From contig NZ_CANMRL010000001.1 in NCBI RefSeq assembly GCF_947500255.1, forward strand, positions 248,001 through 312,000: a DNA stretch of 64,000 bases, read 5' to 3'. The notes below the pieces were generated by a model, which ran no database searches, had not been told where the DNA came from, and was given only the letters and a program-made list of their open reading frames with translations. This DNA is from an uncultured Psychroserpens sp. (GTDB taxonomy: Bacteria > Bacteroidota > Bacteroidia > Flavobacteriales > Flavobacteriaceae). This document shows positions 41,692 to 50,496 of the stretch, one piece after another; the first letter of the stretch is position 1, and each line of letters opens with the position of its first letter. The position numbers and the translations under genes were made by a program.

Positions 41692-43896
41692 TTATCGAAC
41701 ACCATGCATAAGCTTTTTAATTACTGGCGTAGTCACCCAAGCCAATAAACTAAGTATGACTGAAATGCCTGTTAAGTACCAGAAAAACGTACTAATACCA
41801 GCCTCTTTTGCAATGCCTTCGGACAGTTCTCCAAATATTCCGGCCAATTTCATACCAATTGCCACAGCAAGATACCATACACCAAACATGACGGCAATCA
41901 TACGACTAGGCACTAGTTTACTTACATATGATAGTGCCACAGGGGAGACACAGAGTTCTCCCATGGTATGGAACAGATAAACAAATACCAAAATAAACAT
42001 GCTCGTTTGAGCCGATTTTTGTCCTGGCTCGATACCACTAGCTCCAATAGCAATAACTAACATTCCTAAACCTAGTAATGCCATTCCAATTGCATATTTA
42101 CCATTGGCTGTAGGGTTGTATTTGCTTTCCCACCATCTTGAAAATAATGGTGCGAGTGCAATAATGTATAATGAATTAAGAATATTAAACCAAGTTGCAC
42201 CTATTTCGACAGCACTTTCCTTTGCTTTTACAGTTGCTTGATGTGCCGCTTTATCTCCATTATCAAACTTTAAATCATGCGTTATGAATAATTGCTTAGA
42301 ATCCCCTTGTTTTAAGTCTTTCAAATCACCAGACAGCTTAACTTCTTTCGTCAATGTTTTCCCATTGGCATTAGTAAAAGAAAAAACAGCAAAGGTATTT
42401 TGAATAGCCGCTCCAATTTTATCTCGTTCAAAGACATCAGTTATTGTAGCATCAAAAACTTCACCCAATTCTTCATTGTCTGCATTAAATAAATAATTAT
42501 TTTTTACAGAATTCTTTTCGTTCTCTTCAGCACTAGCATCATAAATCTCAACCGATTCGTTATCTAAAACAGGCATAGCATCCCCTTCTGCGAATTCTAC
42601 AAACGTTACAATTTTTGAAGTCTTCGCTTCCCCATTATTATCAACATATTCAACAACATATGAAGCAGATTTATAATCGTTATAAACCTTCATGATTGCT
42701 AATCCCCAAATGATAACAAAACTAAATGCTAAAATCACATTAGATAATGCATATTTCTTAAATGTTCTTTTGAATAATTGATATAATACATAGGTTATGA
42801 TCGCTAATGGAACAATGGTAATTAAGGCATCAACTACTTTAAAAATATCGCCTGTCACACCCTCTAATATTCTTTGCGTATAATCACGTGCATATAAGTT
42901 AAGAGATCCTGGAGCTTGTTCAAATAAAGCCCAAAAGAACATCGTGATAAATGCAAAAAACACGATAGCTAACATCCGATCTCTTACCACAGGGATATAT
43001 TTTGGGATTCTAATGATTAACAAGACAACAAATAACAATAGTGCTGCTATTATAATCACATTGTTACCATCTAATCCAAATAAACTGAAATCATAAATAT
43101 TGTACGTTCCTTCTGTAATTTTTGAAATTGGGTCGTTTAAAATCCATGTTAAACCAAGTACAGAACAAACTATTATTAATACTTGCTGAAATCTGGTAAA
43201 TGGGTTTTTAGGACCGCCATTTTCATCAGTATATACTTCAACATCATCTTTATCTTCCTTTTTAGGTTTTTTTCCTATATCACCAAAAATGTTTTGTGCA
43301 AACCAGAACTGTAGCAATCCGAAGAACATAAAAATACCTGCCACTCCAAAACCATAGCTCCAACCTATTTTCTCTCCTAAATAACCGCAGAGCATAATTC
43401 CAAAAAATGCACCTGCATTAACACCCATATAAAAAATAGTATAGGCGCCATCCTTTTTCTCTGGAACATCTTTATACATTTCAGAGATAATTGATGTCAT
43501 ATTAGGTTTAAAAAATCCGCTTCCAAATACTAATAATACGAGACCAAAATAAATAAAGAATGGAGTTTCAACAGCCATACATCCATGTCCTAATGTCATT
43601 AGTAAAGCACCTACAACAACAGCCCATCGATATCCAATAATCTTATCGGCAAAATAACCTCCAAGCATAGTAGATAAATACACTAATGATGCATAAGTAC
43701 CAAAAATTGCTAGAGCATGTTCCTTTGGCCAGCCCCAACCTTGATCTAGGAGTGATGCTGTGAAGAAAAACACAAGTAAAACTCTCATTCCATAGTAGGA
43801 GAAACGTTCCCACATTTCAGTAAAAAACAGAACAAACAATCCAGCTGGATGCCCCATTACTTTGGTATCGAAAAAATTATTATTGGACGTACTCAT
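41692..43896 (-). CDS. POT-family proton-dependent oligopeptide transporter with large extra domain
   Basis: 734 residues, far longer than most POTs (about 450-500). N-terminal FFTEMWERFSYYGMRVLLVFF is the POT signature (ExxER-type), with GGYFADKIIGYR and FYMGVNAGAFFG. Membrane helices occupy about 20-400 and 560-730. Between them lies a hydrophilic domain of about 150 residues (410-565) likely facing the periplasm. The C-terminal half has HTMGELCVSPVALSYV. It imports di- and tripeptides with protons. Last gene of the DPP IV-POT-POT operon. Confidence 0.93.
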   Translation of the reverse strand: MSTSNNNFFDTKVMGHPAGLFVLFFTEMWERFSYYGMRVLLVFFFTASLLDQGWGWPKEHALAIFGTYASLVYLSTMLGGYFADKIIGYRWAVVVGALLMTLGHGCMAVETPFFIYFGLVLLVFGSGFFKPNMTSIISEMYKDVPEKKDGAYTIFYMGVNAGAFFGIMLCGYLGEKIGWSYGFGVAGIFMFFGLLQFWFAQNIFGDIGKKPKKEDKDDVEVYTDENGGPKNPFTRFQQVLIIVCSVLGLTWILNDPISKITEGTYNIYDFSLFGLDGNNVIIIAALLLFVVLLIIRIPKYIPVVRDRMLAIVFFAFITMFFWALFEQAPGSLNLYARDYTQRILEGVTGDIFKVVDALITIVPLAIITYVLYQLFKRTFKKYALSNVILAFSFVIIWGLAIMKVYNDYKSASYVVEYVDNNGEAKTSKIVTFVEFAEGDAMPVLDNESVEIYDASAEENEKNSVKNNYLFNADNEELGEVFDATITDVFERDKIGAAIQNTFAVFSFTNANGKTLTKEVKLSGDLKDLKQGDSKQLFITHDLKFDNGDKAAHQATVKAKESAVEIGATWFNILNSLYIIALAPLFSRWWESKYNPTANGKYAIGMALLGLGMLVIAIGASGIEPGQKSAQTSMFILVFVYLFHTMGELCVSPVALSYVSKLVPSRMIAVMFGVWYLAVAIGMKLAGIFGELSEGIAKEAGISTFFWYLTGISVILSLLAWVTTPVIKKLMHGVR

Positions 43897-43913
43897 AAAA
43901 AATGATTTAGTTA

Positions 43914-43951
43914 GAAAAAAGAAACCCTCATAAATTAATATTACAAGGGTT
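43914..43951 (-). terminator. Possible terminator between the two POT genes
   Basis: On the minus strand AACCCT (43951-43946) pairs with AGGGTT (43928-43923), followed by a T-rich run. The stem is only 6 bp with a long loop, so it may only weaken read-through into the second POT gene. Confidence 0.45.
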
Positions 43952-43967
43952 ACATATATAGTTTATA

Positions 43968-45788
43968 TTAGTTATCTGCGATTTCGAATCCTTCTGCTTC
44001 TTCATGTTTCATATCTCTTTCTCTATCCTCGGCACCATGAGTTAACTTTTTCAATTTCTTCAGGAATAAGATAAGAAGTAATCCAAAAGCAACGGTAAAA
44101 ATTACCAACCATTTAAAGGTTGCATACTCTACTTCACTTTGTTGTTCTTCTAGAACGAAAGAAACACCGTAATCTTTTCCATCACCTTTGTTTTCTGTTA
44201 TTTGAGCTTTGTCCTTGTCTTTTTCAAAAACAAGTTTAGCATGATAAGGGTTAGACGCAGTAATATTATTTTCGGTTAATGTTGCGAGTAACTCGTCGGT
44301 ATTTGAGTCTTCTTCAGTTGACAATTCGAACAATGAATTAAGATCTGTTCCAGATTCAAATTCTTTATAAACAACTGCTCCATTCTCAGCATATACTTTA
44401 GATTTGATACTAAAGTTTTTATCTTCATTGATTGGATAGTCAACAATTTTGACAATCTCTTTTTGTGCATTTTTTATTTCAATTTCATCTTTGGTCATAA
44501 ATGGAATAACATCTTGTTTACTAACTACCATTTTCCCCGCGAAAGGTTCTAATTGCGATGCTTCACCTATACTTCCTGCTAATTTATTACCAAAACCAGT
44601 TGCAGCAAAATACACACCCATCATGATAGACGCATATTTTAATGGCGCTAACTTGGTAATAAATGATAATGCTACTGGAGACGTACATAGCTCACCAATA
44701 GTATGAAATAAATATGCTAGGAAAATCCAAACCATCGCAGCTTTACCAAAGGTTTCAGCACTTGCTTCTTGAGAAGCAAACATCATAAATACGTAACCTA
44801 ATCCCATGATGATTGTACCCACAGCCATTTTGAAAAGTGAAGATGATTCTCTGCCTTTCTTTTTCCACCAGATCCAGAAACCACCAATAACGGTTCCAAA
44901 TATGATAATATAACCAGCATTTAATGACTGAAACACTGCTGCTGGAATTTCAGCTAAAGAGCTCCACCCTGTTGTTCTGTCTACTTTAGCATCGGTATAA
45001 AGATTCATCAATCCACCAGCCTGTTCAAAAGCACCCCAGAATACGACAACGATCAAGAACGAGATTAATAATACAACTACACGATCTTTTTCAATACTAT
45101 TAAGCGGTCGTTTTGCGGCGGCACGTTCTTCATCAGACGCTTGGCTTCCTCCAGTAAACTCACCAACACCTTTTAAGAATTTTTGACCCCAAATAAACAC
45201 TAATTGTCCAAGCACCATTCCGATACCTGCTAATCCAAATCCGTAGTGCCATCCATAGTAATAAGCAACTAGACCTACAGTTATACTTGCCAAGAATGCT
45301 CCAATGTTAATACCAATATAAAAAATGGTAAACCCGCTATCTCGACGAATATCACCTTCTTGGTATAAACCACCAACCATAGTTGAGATGTTAGGCTTTA
45401 GACCACCTACTCCCAATATGATAAGAATTAAACCAGTAAAAAATGCCCAATTTTGAGGTATTGCCAAAATCCCATGACCAAAACAAAGTAGTAATCCTCC
45501 AAGCATTACTGTTTTCTTCTGTCCTAGAAATTTATCAGCTATCCAGCCACCAGGAATTGATGCTACATAAACTAACATTGTATACCAGCCATATAACCAT
45601 ATCGCATCTTTATTACTCCATCCTAAACCTGGATCGATAGCAGTTGCTGATGTCGCCATGTATAGTACTAATATTCCACGCATTCCATAGTAAGAGAAGC
45701 GTTCCCACATCTCAGTAAAGAATAGTACAAATAGCCCTACTGGATGTCCAAATAGTTCTTTACGATTTTGATTAACTGTTGCTGACAT
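43968..45788 (-). CDS. POT-family peptide transporter
   Basis: 606 residues. POT signature FFTEMWERFSYYGMRGILVLY, GGWIADKFLGQKK, FYIGINIGAFLA and HTIGELCTSPVALSFI. It has about 12-14 helices. A hydrophilic insert of about 130 residues (about 425-560) precedes the last helix, in a different place from that of the neighbouring POT. Import of di- and tripeptides. It lies 25-30 nt after the dipeptidyl peptidase gene, so peptides released outside can be taken up directly. Confidence 0.94.
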   Translation of the reverse strand: MSATVNQNRKELFGHPVGLFVLFFTEMWERFSYYGMRGILVLYMATSATAIDPGLGWSNKDAIWLYGWYTMLVYVASIPGGWIADKFLGQKKTVMLGGLLLCFGHGILAIPQNWAFFTGLILIILGVGGLKPNISTMVGGLYQEGDIRRDSGFTIFYIGINIGAFLASITVGLVAYYYGWHYGFGLAGIGMVLGQLVFIWGQKFLKGVGEFTGGSQASDEERAAAKRPLNSIEKDRVVVLLISFLIVVVFWGAFEQAGGLMNLYTDAKVDRTTGWSSLAEIPAAVFQSLNAGYIIIFGTVIGGFWIWWKKKGRESSSLFKMAVGTIIMGLGYVFMMFASQEASAETFGKAAMVWIFLAYLFHTIGELCTSPVALSFITKLAPLKYASIMMGVYFAATGFGNKLAGSIGEASQLEPFAGKMVVSKQDVIPFMTKDEIEIKNAQKEIVKIVDYPINEDKNFSIKSKVYAENGAVVYKEFESGTDLNSLFELSTEEDSNTDELLATLTENNITASNPYHAKLVFEKDKDKAQITENKGDGKDYGVSFVLEEQQSEVEYATFKWLVIFTVAFGLLLILFLKKLKKLTHGAEDRERDMKHEEAEGFEIADN

Positions 45789-45812
45789 AAATTTTATTTA
45801 TTAGTTAGTATA

Positions 45813-48038
45813 TTATCCTTTGATCTTCACTTGTTCTTCTTTTGATTCTTCAGGCATTTCTCGATTCTTACCTAAAGTATCATGAATAAAGTTTGTCATT
45901 TTTTTATATAAGTGCAATCTTGTGTTTCCGCCATAAATTCCATGGTTTTTGTCTGGGTAGATCATCCATTCAAATTGTTTATCTGCTTGAATAAGTGCTT
46001 CTACCATTCGCATTGTATTTTGAACATGCACATTATCATCTCCTGTTCCGTGAATTAACAAAAAGTCACCTTTGAGTTTATCCACATGGTTAATTGGAGA
46101 GTTTTCATCATAACCTGAAGGGTTTTCCTGAGGCGTTGTCATATAACGCTCAGTATATATTGTATCATAAAATCTCCAACTTGTTACTGGTGCTACAGCA
46201 ATGGCCATAGAAAACGTATCATTACCTTTAAATAAAGCGTTACTACTCATAAAGCCACCATAACTCCATCCCCAAATTCCAATATTATTTTCATCAATGT
46301 AAGGCAATTTTGCTAACTGCTTAGCAGCAGCAATTTGATCTTCTACTTCATATTTACCCAATTCATTTTGAGTTACTTTTTTGAAATCGGAACCTTTAAA
46401 ACCTGTACCTCTACCATCAACACAAGCAACAATATAACCTTGCTGAGCTAAATGCTGATACCAATAATCGTTAGTTCCATTCCATCGATTAGCAACTTGC
46501 TGTGATCCTGGACCAGAATACTGATACATAAACAATGGATAGGTTTTGTTCTCATCAAAATTTGCAGGCTTGATCATCCACATGTTTAAATCGTTACCAT
46601 TAATGTTAATAGTACTAAACTCCTTTTGCGATGTTTTATAGTTAGATAATTTTTGTGCGAGCTTATCATTATCCTTGATGCTCTTAACCAAATCTCCCGT
46701 TTTAGAATTATTTAGGGTGTATTCTGGTGGGTTTGTAGCGCTAGAGTATGAATTAATGAAGTATGTAAAATCTGCACTAAATGATGCAGCGTTTGTACCT
46801 GTGCTCTTAGTCAAACGTTTTTTCTTCTTAGCATTGAGACCAATAGAATAGACACTACGGTTGATTGAACCATCCTCTGTAGATTGATAGTAAATTCGTT
46901 TTGATTTCTCATTATAACCATAATAGTTGGTCACCTCCCAGTTTCCTGATGTCAATTGATTGATCAAGGTTCCTTTGTTATCGTAATGGTAAATGTGATT
47001 AAATCCATCTTTTTCACTCGTCCAAATAAAACTATTATCCTTTAAAAAAGTAAGATTGAATGTGACATCAATATAAGCCTTATCTGTTTCGGCTAATACT
47101 AAATCGCCTTCACCACTATTAGAATTAATCATCCATAGATCCAGTTCGTTTTGATGTCTGTTCATATACTGAGCACTCAATATATTAGCATCATTGGTCC
47201 ATTTTAATCTTGGAATATAAAAATCTGAATACTGTTTTTTTGGTTTAAATTCTTTAATCGTTTTCTGATTGACATCATAGATATGTAATGACACATTAGA
47301 GTTTGTTTCACCTGCTTTAGGGTATTTAAAGACTTGCTGTGTTTGATACAACTGCTGTCCATAAACATCCATTGAAAACTCTGGAACATTGGTTTCATCA
47401 AACCTAATAAATGCAATTTTATCTCCAGATGCATTCCACTCAAAAGCTCTTACAAAACTAAATTCCTCTTCATATACCCAATCTGTAATTCCATTTATAA
47501 TTTTATTTTTCTCACCGTCGTAGGTAAATTGTTGTGTTTTACCCGTTTTCAAATCTTTGATGTAAAGATTGTTATCCAATCCATATGCTATTTTTGAAGC
47601 ATCAGGTGAAAACGTAGGCTCTTGTATTTTTTCTTCGGAAACTAGATCAACTGTATTAGATGTCACATCATAAACATAATAATGACCTAAAGTAGACCTT
47701 CTAAAAATCGACTCAACATCAGTAGCCAATAATACTTTTGATTCATCATCACTAAATGTATAATCGGTAAAGTAAGCAATATCATTAATGTTAGCAGAAT
47801 TGACTAGGGTTTTAACTTTGCTTAGCGTTTTATAGTCATAAATATCGATTTGAGACGTTCTATTGCCAAAATTTAAAACTGAGTATTGCTGACCATTCTT
47901 CATAGAATGCAAAGCATCCATGCGTTCAGTTCTAAAACTTCCGTTCCATATCTCTTCAAGGGTGATTTCTTTATTTTGCGCTGATGTTAAAGCGGTTACA
48001 AAAAATAAAAGAAGTGCGACCGATTTGAATATGTTCAT
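45813..48038 (-). CDS. Dipeptidyl peptidase IV (S9B prolyl oligopeptidase family)
   Basis: 741 residues from the ATG at 48038, where a signal peptide begins (MNIFKSVALLLFFVTALTSAQ); the longer frame to 48068 is not needed. An N-terminal beta-propeller (DPPIV_N, about 80-460, ITDWVYEEEF with the Glu pair that binds the substrate amino end) precedes the catalytic domain (about 510-720) with Ser in WGWSYGGFMS, Asp in GTGDDNVH and His in DKNHGIYGG. It cuts X-Pro dipeptides from peptide N-termini in the periplasm. First gene of the operon with two POTs. Confidence 0.95.
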   Translation of the reverse strand: MNIFKSVALLLFFVTALTSAQNKEITLEEIWNGSFRTERMDALHSMKNGQQYSVLNFGNRTSQIDIYDYKTLSKVKTLVNSANINDIAYFTDYTFSDDESKVLLATDVESIFRRSTLGHYYVYDVTSNTVDLVSEEKIQEPTFSPDASKIAYGLDNNLYIKDLKTGKTQQFTYDGEKNKIINGITDWVYEEEFSFVRAFEWNASGDKIAFIRFDETNVPEFSMDVYGQQLYQTQQVFKYPKAGETNSNVSLHIYDVNQKTIKEFKPKKQYSDFYIPRLKWTNDANILSAQYMNRHQNELDLWMINSNSGEGDLVLAETDKAYIDVTFNLTFLKDNSFIWTSEKDGFNHIYHYDNKGTLINQLTSGNWEVTNYYGYNEKSKRIYYQSTEDGSINRSVYSIGLNAKKKKRLTKSTGTNAASFSADFTYFINSYSSATNPPEYTLNNSKTGDLVKSIKDNDKLAQKLSNYKTSQKEFSTININGNDLNMWMIKPANFDENKTYPLFMYQYSGPGSQQVANRWNGTNDYWYQHLAQQGYIVACVDGRGTGFKGSDFKKVTQNELGKYEVEDQIAAAKQLAKLPYIDENNIGIWGWSYGGFMSSNALFKGNDTFSMAIAVAPVTSWRFYDTIYTERYMTTPQENPSGYDENSPINHVDKLKGDFLLIHGTGDDNVHVQNTMRMVEALIQADKQFEWMIYPDKNHGIYGGNTRLHLYKKMTNFIHDTLGKNREMPEESKEEQVKIKG

Positions 48039-48157
48039 AGGGATATTTTTTTGATAAAATAATGTCAAGTTTACTAAAAATAATGCAAAAAACAGTAACT
48101 ATTGTGTGTTAAATGCGCAATAATATGGTATTGCATCAATAATAATACCAAGAATAG

Positions 48158-48165
48158 TATCTTTG
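48158..48165 (+). promoter_or_regulatory. -7 box in front of HMG-CoA reductase
   Basis: TATCTTTG fits TANNTTTG, 51 nt before the ATG at 48216. A TTG lies 24 nt upstream (48131), more than the usual 19. Confidence 0.5.
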
Positions 48166-48215
48166 CTTTTCGTATTGGAGCGCTTTTTACTGGCATCTAT
48201 TTTAAATATAAACAC

Positions 48216-49532
48216 ATGACTAAAACGATTACAGGCTTTTCAAAATTATCGAAATCAGAGAAAATCGATTGGCTTGTCAGTACTTATTTTACCGATTCTA
48301 AATCGGCTAAAACACTTTTAAAACAATACTGGAATGCCAATGAAAAGCTACAACAACTTCATGATGAATTTATAGAAAATACGATTACCAACTATTACCT
48401 TCCATTAGGTGTTGCACCTAATTTTTTGATAAACAACAAGCTTTACACTATACCAATGGCCATTGAAGAAAGCTCTGTGGTGGCCGCAGCGAGTAAAGCC
48501 GCAAAGTTCTGGTATGATCGTGGCGGATTTAAAGCTAAAGTCATATCAACTCAAAAGATTGGTCAAGTTCACTTTATGTATCATGGCGATGTTGCAAAGC
48601 TCAATCAGTTTTTTACAAAATTAAAACCAAAACTTATTGAAGACTCAAGATCTATCACCAAGAATATGGAAAAACGTGGTGGAGGGATTTTAGATATAGA
48701 ACTCAAAAACAAAACAAAGGACATTAAAGGGTACTATCAGCTACATGCTACTTTTGAGACCCTAGATGCCATGGGAGCAAACTTTATCAACTCCTGCCTA
48801 GAACAATTCGCAAAAACGTTAAAAAATCAAGCACAATGCTTTGATTTGTTTTCTGCTGTAGAAAAAGACATTGAAGTCATTATGTCTATTCTTTCCAATT
48901 ATGTGCCAGATTGTTTGGTAAGAGCAGAAGTAAGCTGCAAGGTTGAAGAATTAACAGAGAATCCTAATATCTCGGCCCAAGAGTTTGCTGAAAAATTTGT
49001 GCAGGCTGTACATATAGCCGAAGTTGAACCTTTTAGAGCAGTAACACATAATAAAGGCATCATGAATGGCATTGATGCTGTCGTCTTAGCTACTGGAAAC
49101 GATTTTAGGGCTGTTGAGGCTGGTGTTCACGCTTATGCATCTCGTCATGGTAAGTACAGTAGCTTAACGCATGCTAAAATAGAAAATGGCATATTCACGT
49201 TTTGGATAGAAATTCCACTGGCTTTAGGTACTGTTGGCGGATTAACAAAACTGCATCCATTAGTAAAACTTGCGCTAGAACTATTAGGAGAGCCTTCAGC
49301 AAAAGAACTCATGCAAATTGTTGCCGTAGCCGGATTAGCTCAAAATTTTGCAGCACTACGTTCGTTAACTACTACAGGCATTCAAGAAGGTCATATGAAG
49401 ATGCATTTGATGAATATCTTAAATCAGTTTGAAGCTACTTCAGAAGAAAAAGTAAAACTTGTAGAGTACTTTAAAACCAATACTGTGACGCATAGTGCAG
49501 TTGTTGAGGAAATTGAAAAACTAAGACACTAA
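48216..49532 (+). CDS. Hydroxymethylglutaryl-CoA reductase (class II)
   Basis: 438 residues from the ATG at 48216; the open frame continues upstream to 48102 but that part shows no family features and overlaps the promoter box. Seen are ITGFSKLSKSEK at the start, IPMAIEESSVVAAASKAAKF, the catalytic region DAMGANFINSC, THNKGIMNGIDAVVLATGND and AGVHAYASRHGKYSSLT. Class II enzymes are often called degradative, but in Flavobacteriia they feed the mevalonate route to isoprenoids. The next gene, a GHMP kinase, starts 1 nt after the stop. Confidence 0.94.
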   Translation: MTKTITGFSKLSKSEKIDWLVSTYFTDSKSAKTLLKQYWNANEKLQQLHDEFIENTITNYYLPLGVAPNFLINNKLYTIPMAIEESSVVAAASKAAKFWYDRGGFKAKVISTQKIGQVHFMYHGDVAKLNQFFTKLKPKLIEDSRSITKNMEKRGGGILDIELKNKTKDIKGYYQLHATFETLDAMGANFINSCLEQFAKTLKNQAQCFDLFSAVEKDIEVIMSILSNYVPDCLVRAEVSCKVEELTENPNISAQEFAEKFVQAVHIAEVEPFRAVTHNKGIMNGIDAVVLATGNDFRAVEAGVHAYASRHGKYSSLTHAKIENGIFTFWIEIPLALGTVGGLTKLHPLVKLALELLGEPSAKELMQIVAVAGLAQNFAALRSLTTTGIQEGHMKMHLMNILNQFEATSEEKVKLVEYFKTNTVTHSAVVEEIEKLRH

Positions 49533-49533
49533 A

Positions 49534-50448
49534 TTGAAAACTTTTTTCAGTCACGGAAAATTATTGCTAACGGGAGAATATGTTGTTCTTGATGGTGCCA
49601 ACGCCTTGGCTGTACCAACACGATTCGGACAATCACTAACTATCGAAACCAGTCAAAAGCAGACAATTAAATGGACCAGCCTAGATCACCAAGATCATAT
49701 TTGGTTTGAAACAGAGTTAGAAATTAGAAATGATAAGCTCCAGGACACTACACATAATGACAATCCAATTTCAAGGAGGTTAGTCAGTATACTCGAAGCA
49801 GCTAAACATCTTAACCCAAAATTCTTAAAAGACATTTCTGGTTATGAATGTACAACAGCATTGGGATTTCCTAAAGATTGGGGACTTGGCACATCATCTA
49901 CTTTAATAAACAATATCGCTAATTGGGCTAATGTAGATGCTTATGAATTACTTGAAGCGACCTTTGGCGGAAGTGGTTATGACATTGCATGTGCCAATGC
50001 AGAGCAAAGTTTAACCTATCAATTAGGTAATGATAATCGCCATATAAAAATGGTTGATTTCAACCCTTCATTTAAAGAGCATATCTATTTTGTTTACCTT
50101 AATAAGAAACAAAACAGTCGTGATGGTATACAAAAATACAGAGCAAATACATCGGATCTATCATCGACCATTTCAAGAATCACAGAGCTCACTCAAACTA
50201 TGATCATTTGTGATTCACTAACAGTATTTCAACAGCTAATGAATGCGCATGAAGAACTCATTTCAAGAATCATAGAACAGACACCTGTTAAACAACAACT
50301 GTTTAAAGATTTTGATGGTAGTATAAAAAGTTTAGGTGCTTGGGGAGGTGATTTTGTGATGGTAGCCTCAAAAGTCAATCCTACAACTTATTTCAAATCG
50401 AAGGGATATGATATTATACTTCCTTACACTGAAATGGTCATAAACTAA
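49534..50448 (+). CDS. GYDIA-type GHMP kinase (mevalonate pathway kinase)
   Basis: 304 residues. SHGKLLLTGEYVVLDGANALA at the N-terminus (in part), the phosphate loop WGLGTSSTLINNIA (about 122-135) and the family motif GGSGYDIACANA (about 148-159). The fold is that of mevalonate and phosphomevalonate kinases; the exact step is not certain. The start is a TTG one base after the HMG-CoA reductase stop, consistent with translational coupling. Confidence 0.88.
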   Translation: MKTFFSHGKLLLTGEYVVLDGANALAVPTRFGQSLTIETSQKQTIKWTSLDHQDHIWFETELEIRNDKLQDTTHNDNPISRRLVSILEAAKHLNPKFLKDISGYECTTALGFPKDWGLGTSSTLINNIANWANVDAYELLEATFGGSGYDIACANAEQSLTYQLGNDNRHIKMVDFNPSFKEHIYFVYLNKKQNSRDGIQKYRANTSDLSSTISRITELTQTMIICDSLTVFQQLMNAHEELISRIIEQTPVKQQLFKDFDGSIKSLGAWGGDFVMVASKVNPTTYFKSKGYDIILPYTEMVIN

Positions 50449-50478
50449 AAAAGCTTCGCAAATTGCAAAGCTTTTTTT
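50447..50478. terminator. Bidirectional terminator between GHMP kinase and ppiD
   Basis: AAAAAAGCTT (50447-50456) and AAGCTTTTTT (50468-50477) with an inner GC/GC pairing. A6 and T7 flank the stem so that it serves both convergent genes. It overlaps the last bases of the kinase gene. Confidence 0.85.
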
Positions 50479-50496
50479 ATATCTTGATTGATAATA

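Noticed and set aside
48102-48215. N-terminal extension of HMG-CoA reductase
   Set aside because: It covers a promoter-like TATCTTTG box and has no similarity in character to the family N-terminus.
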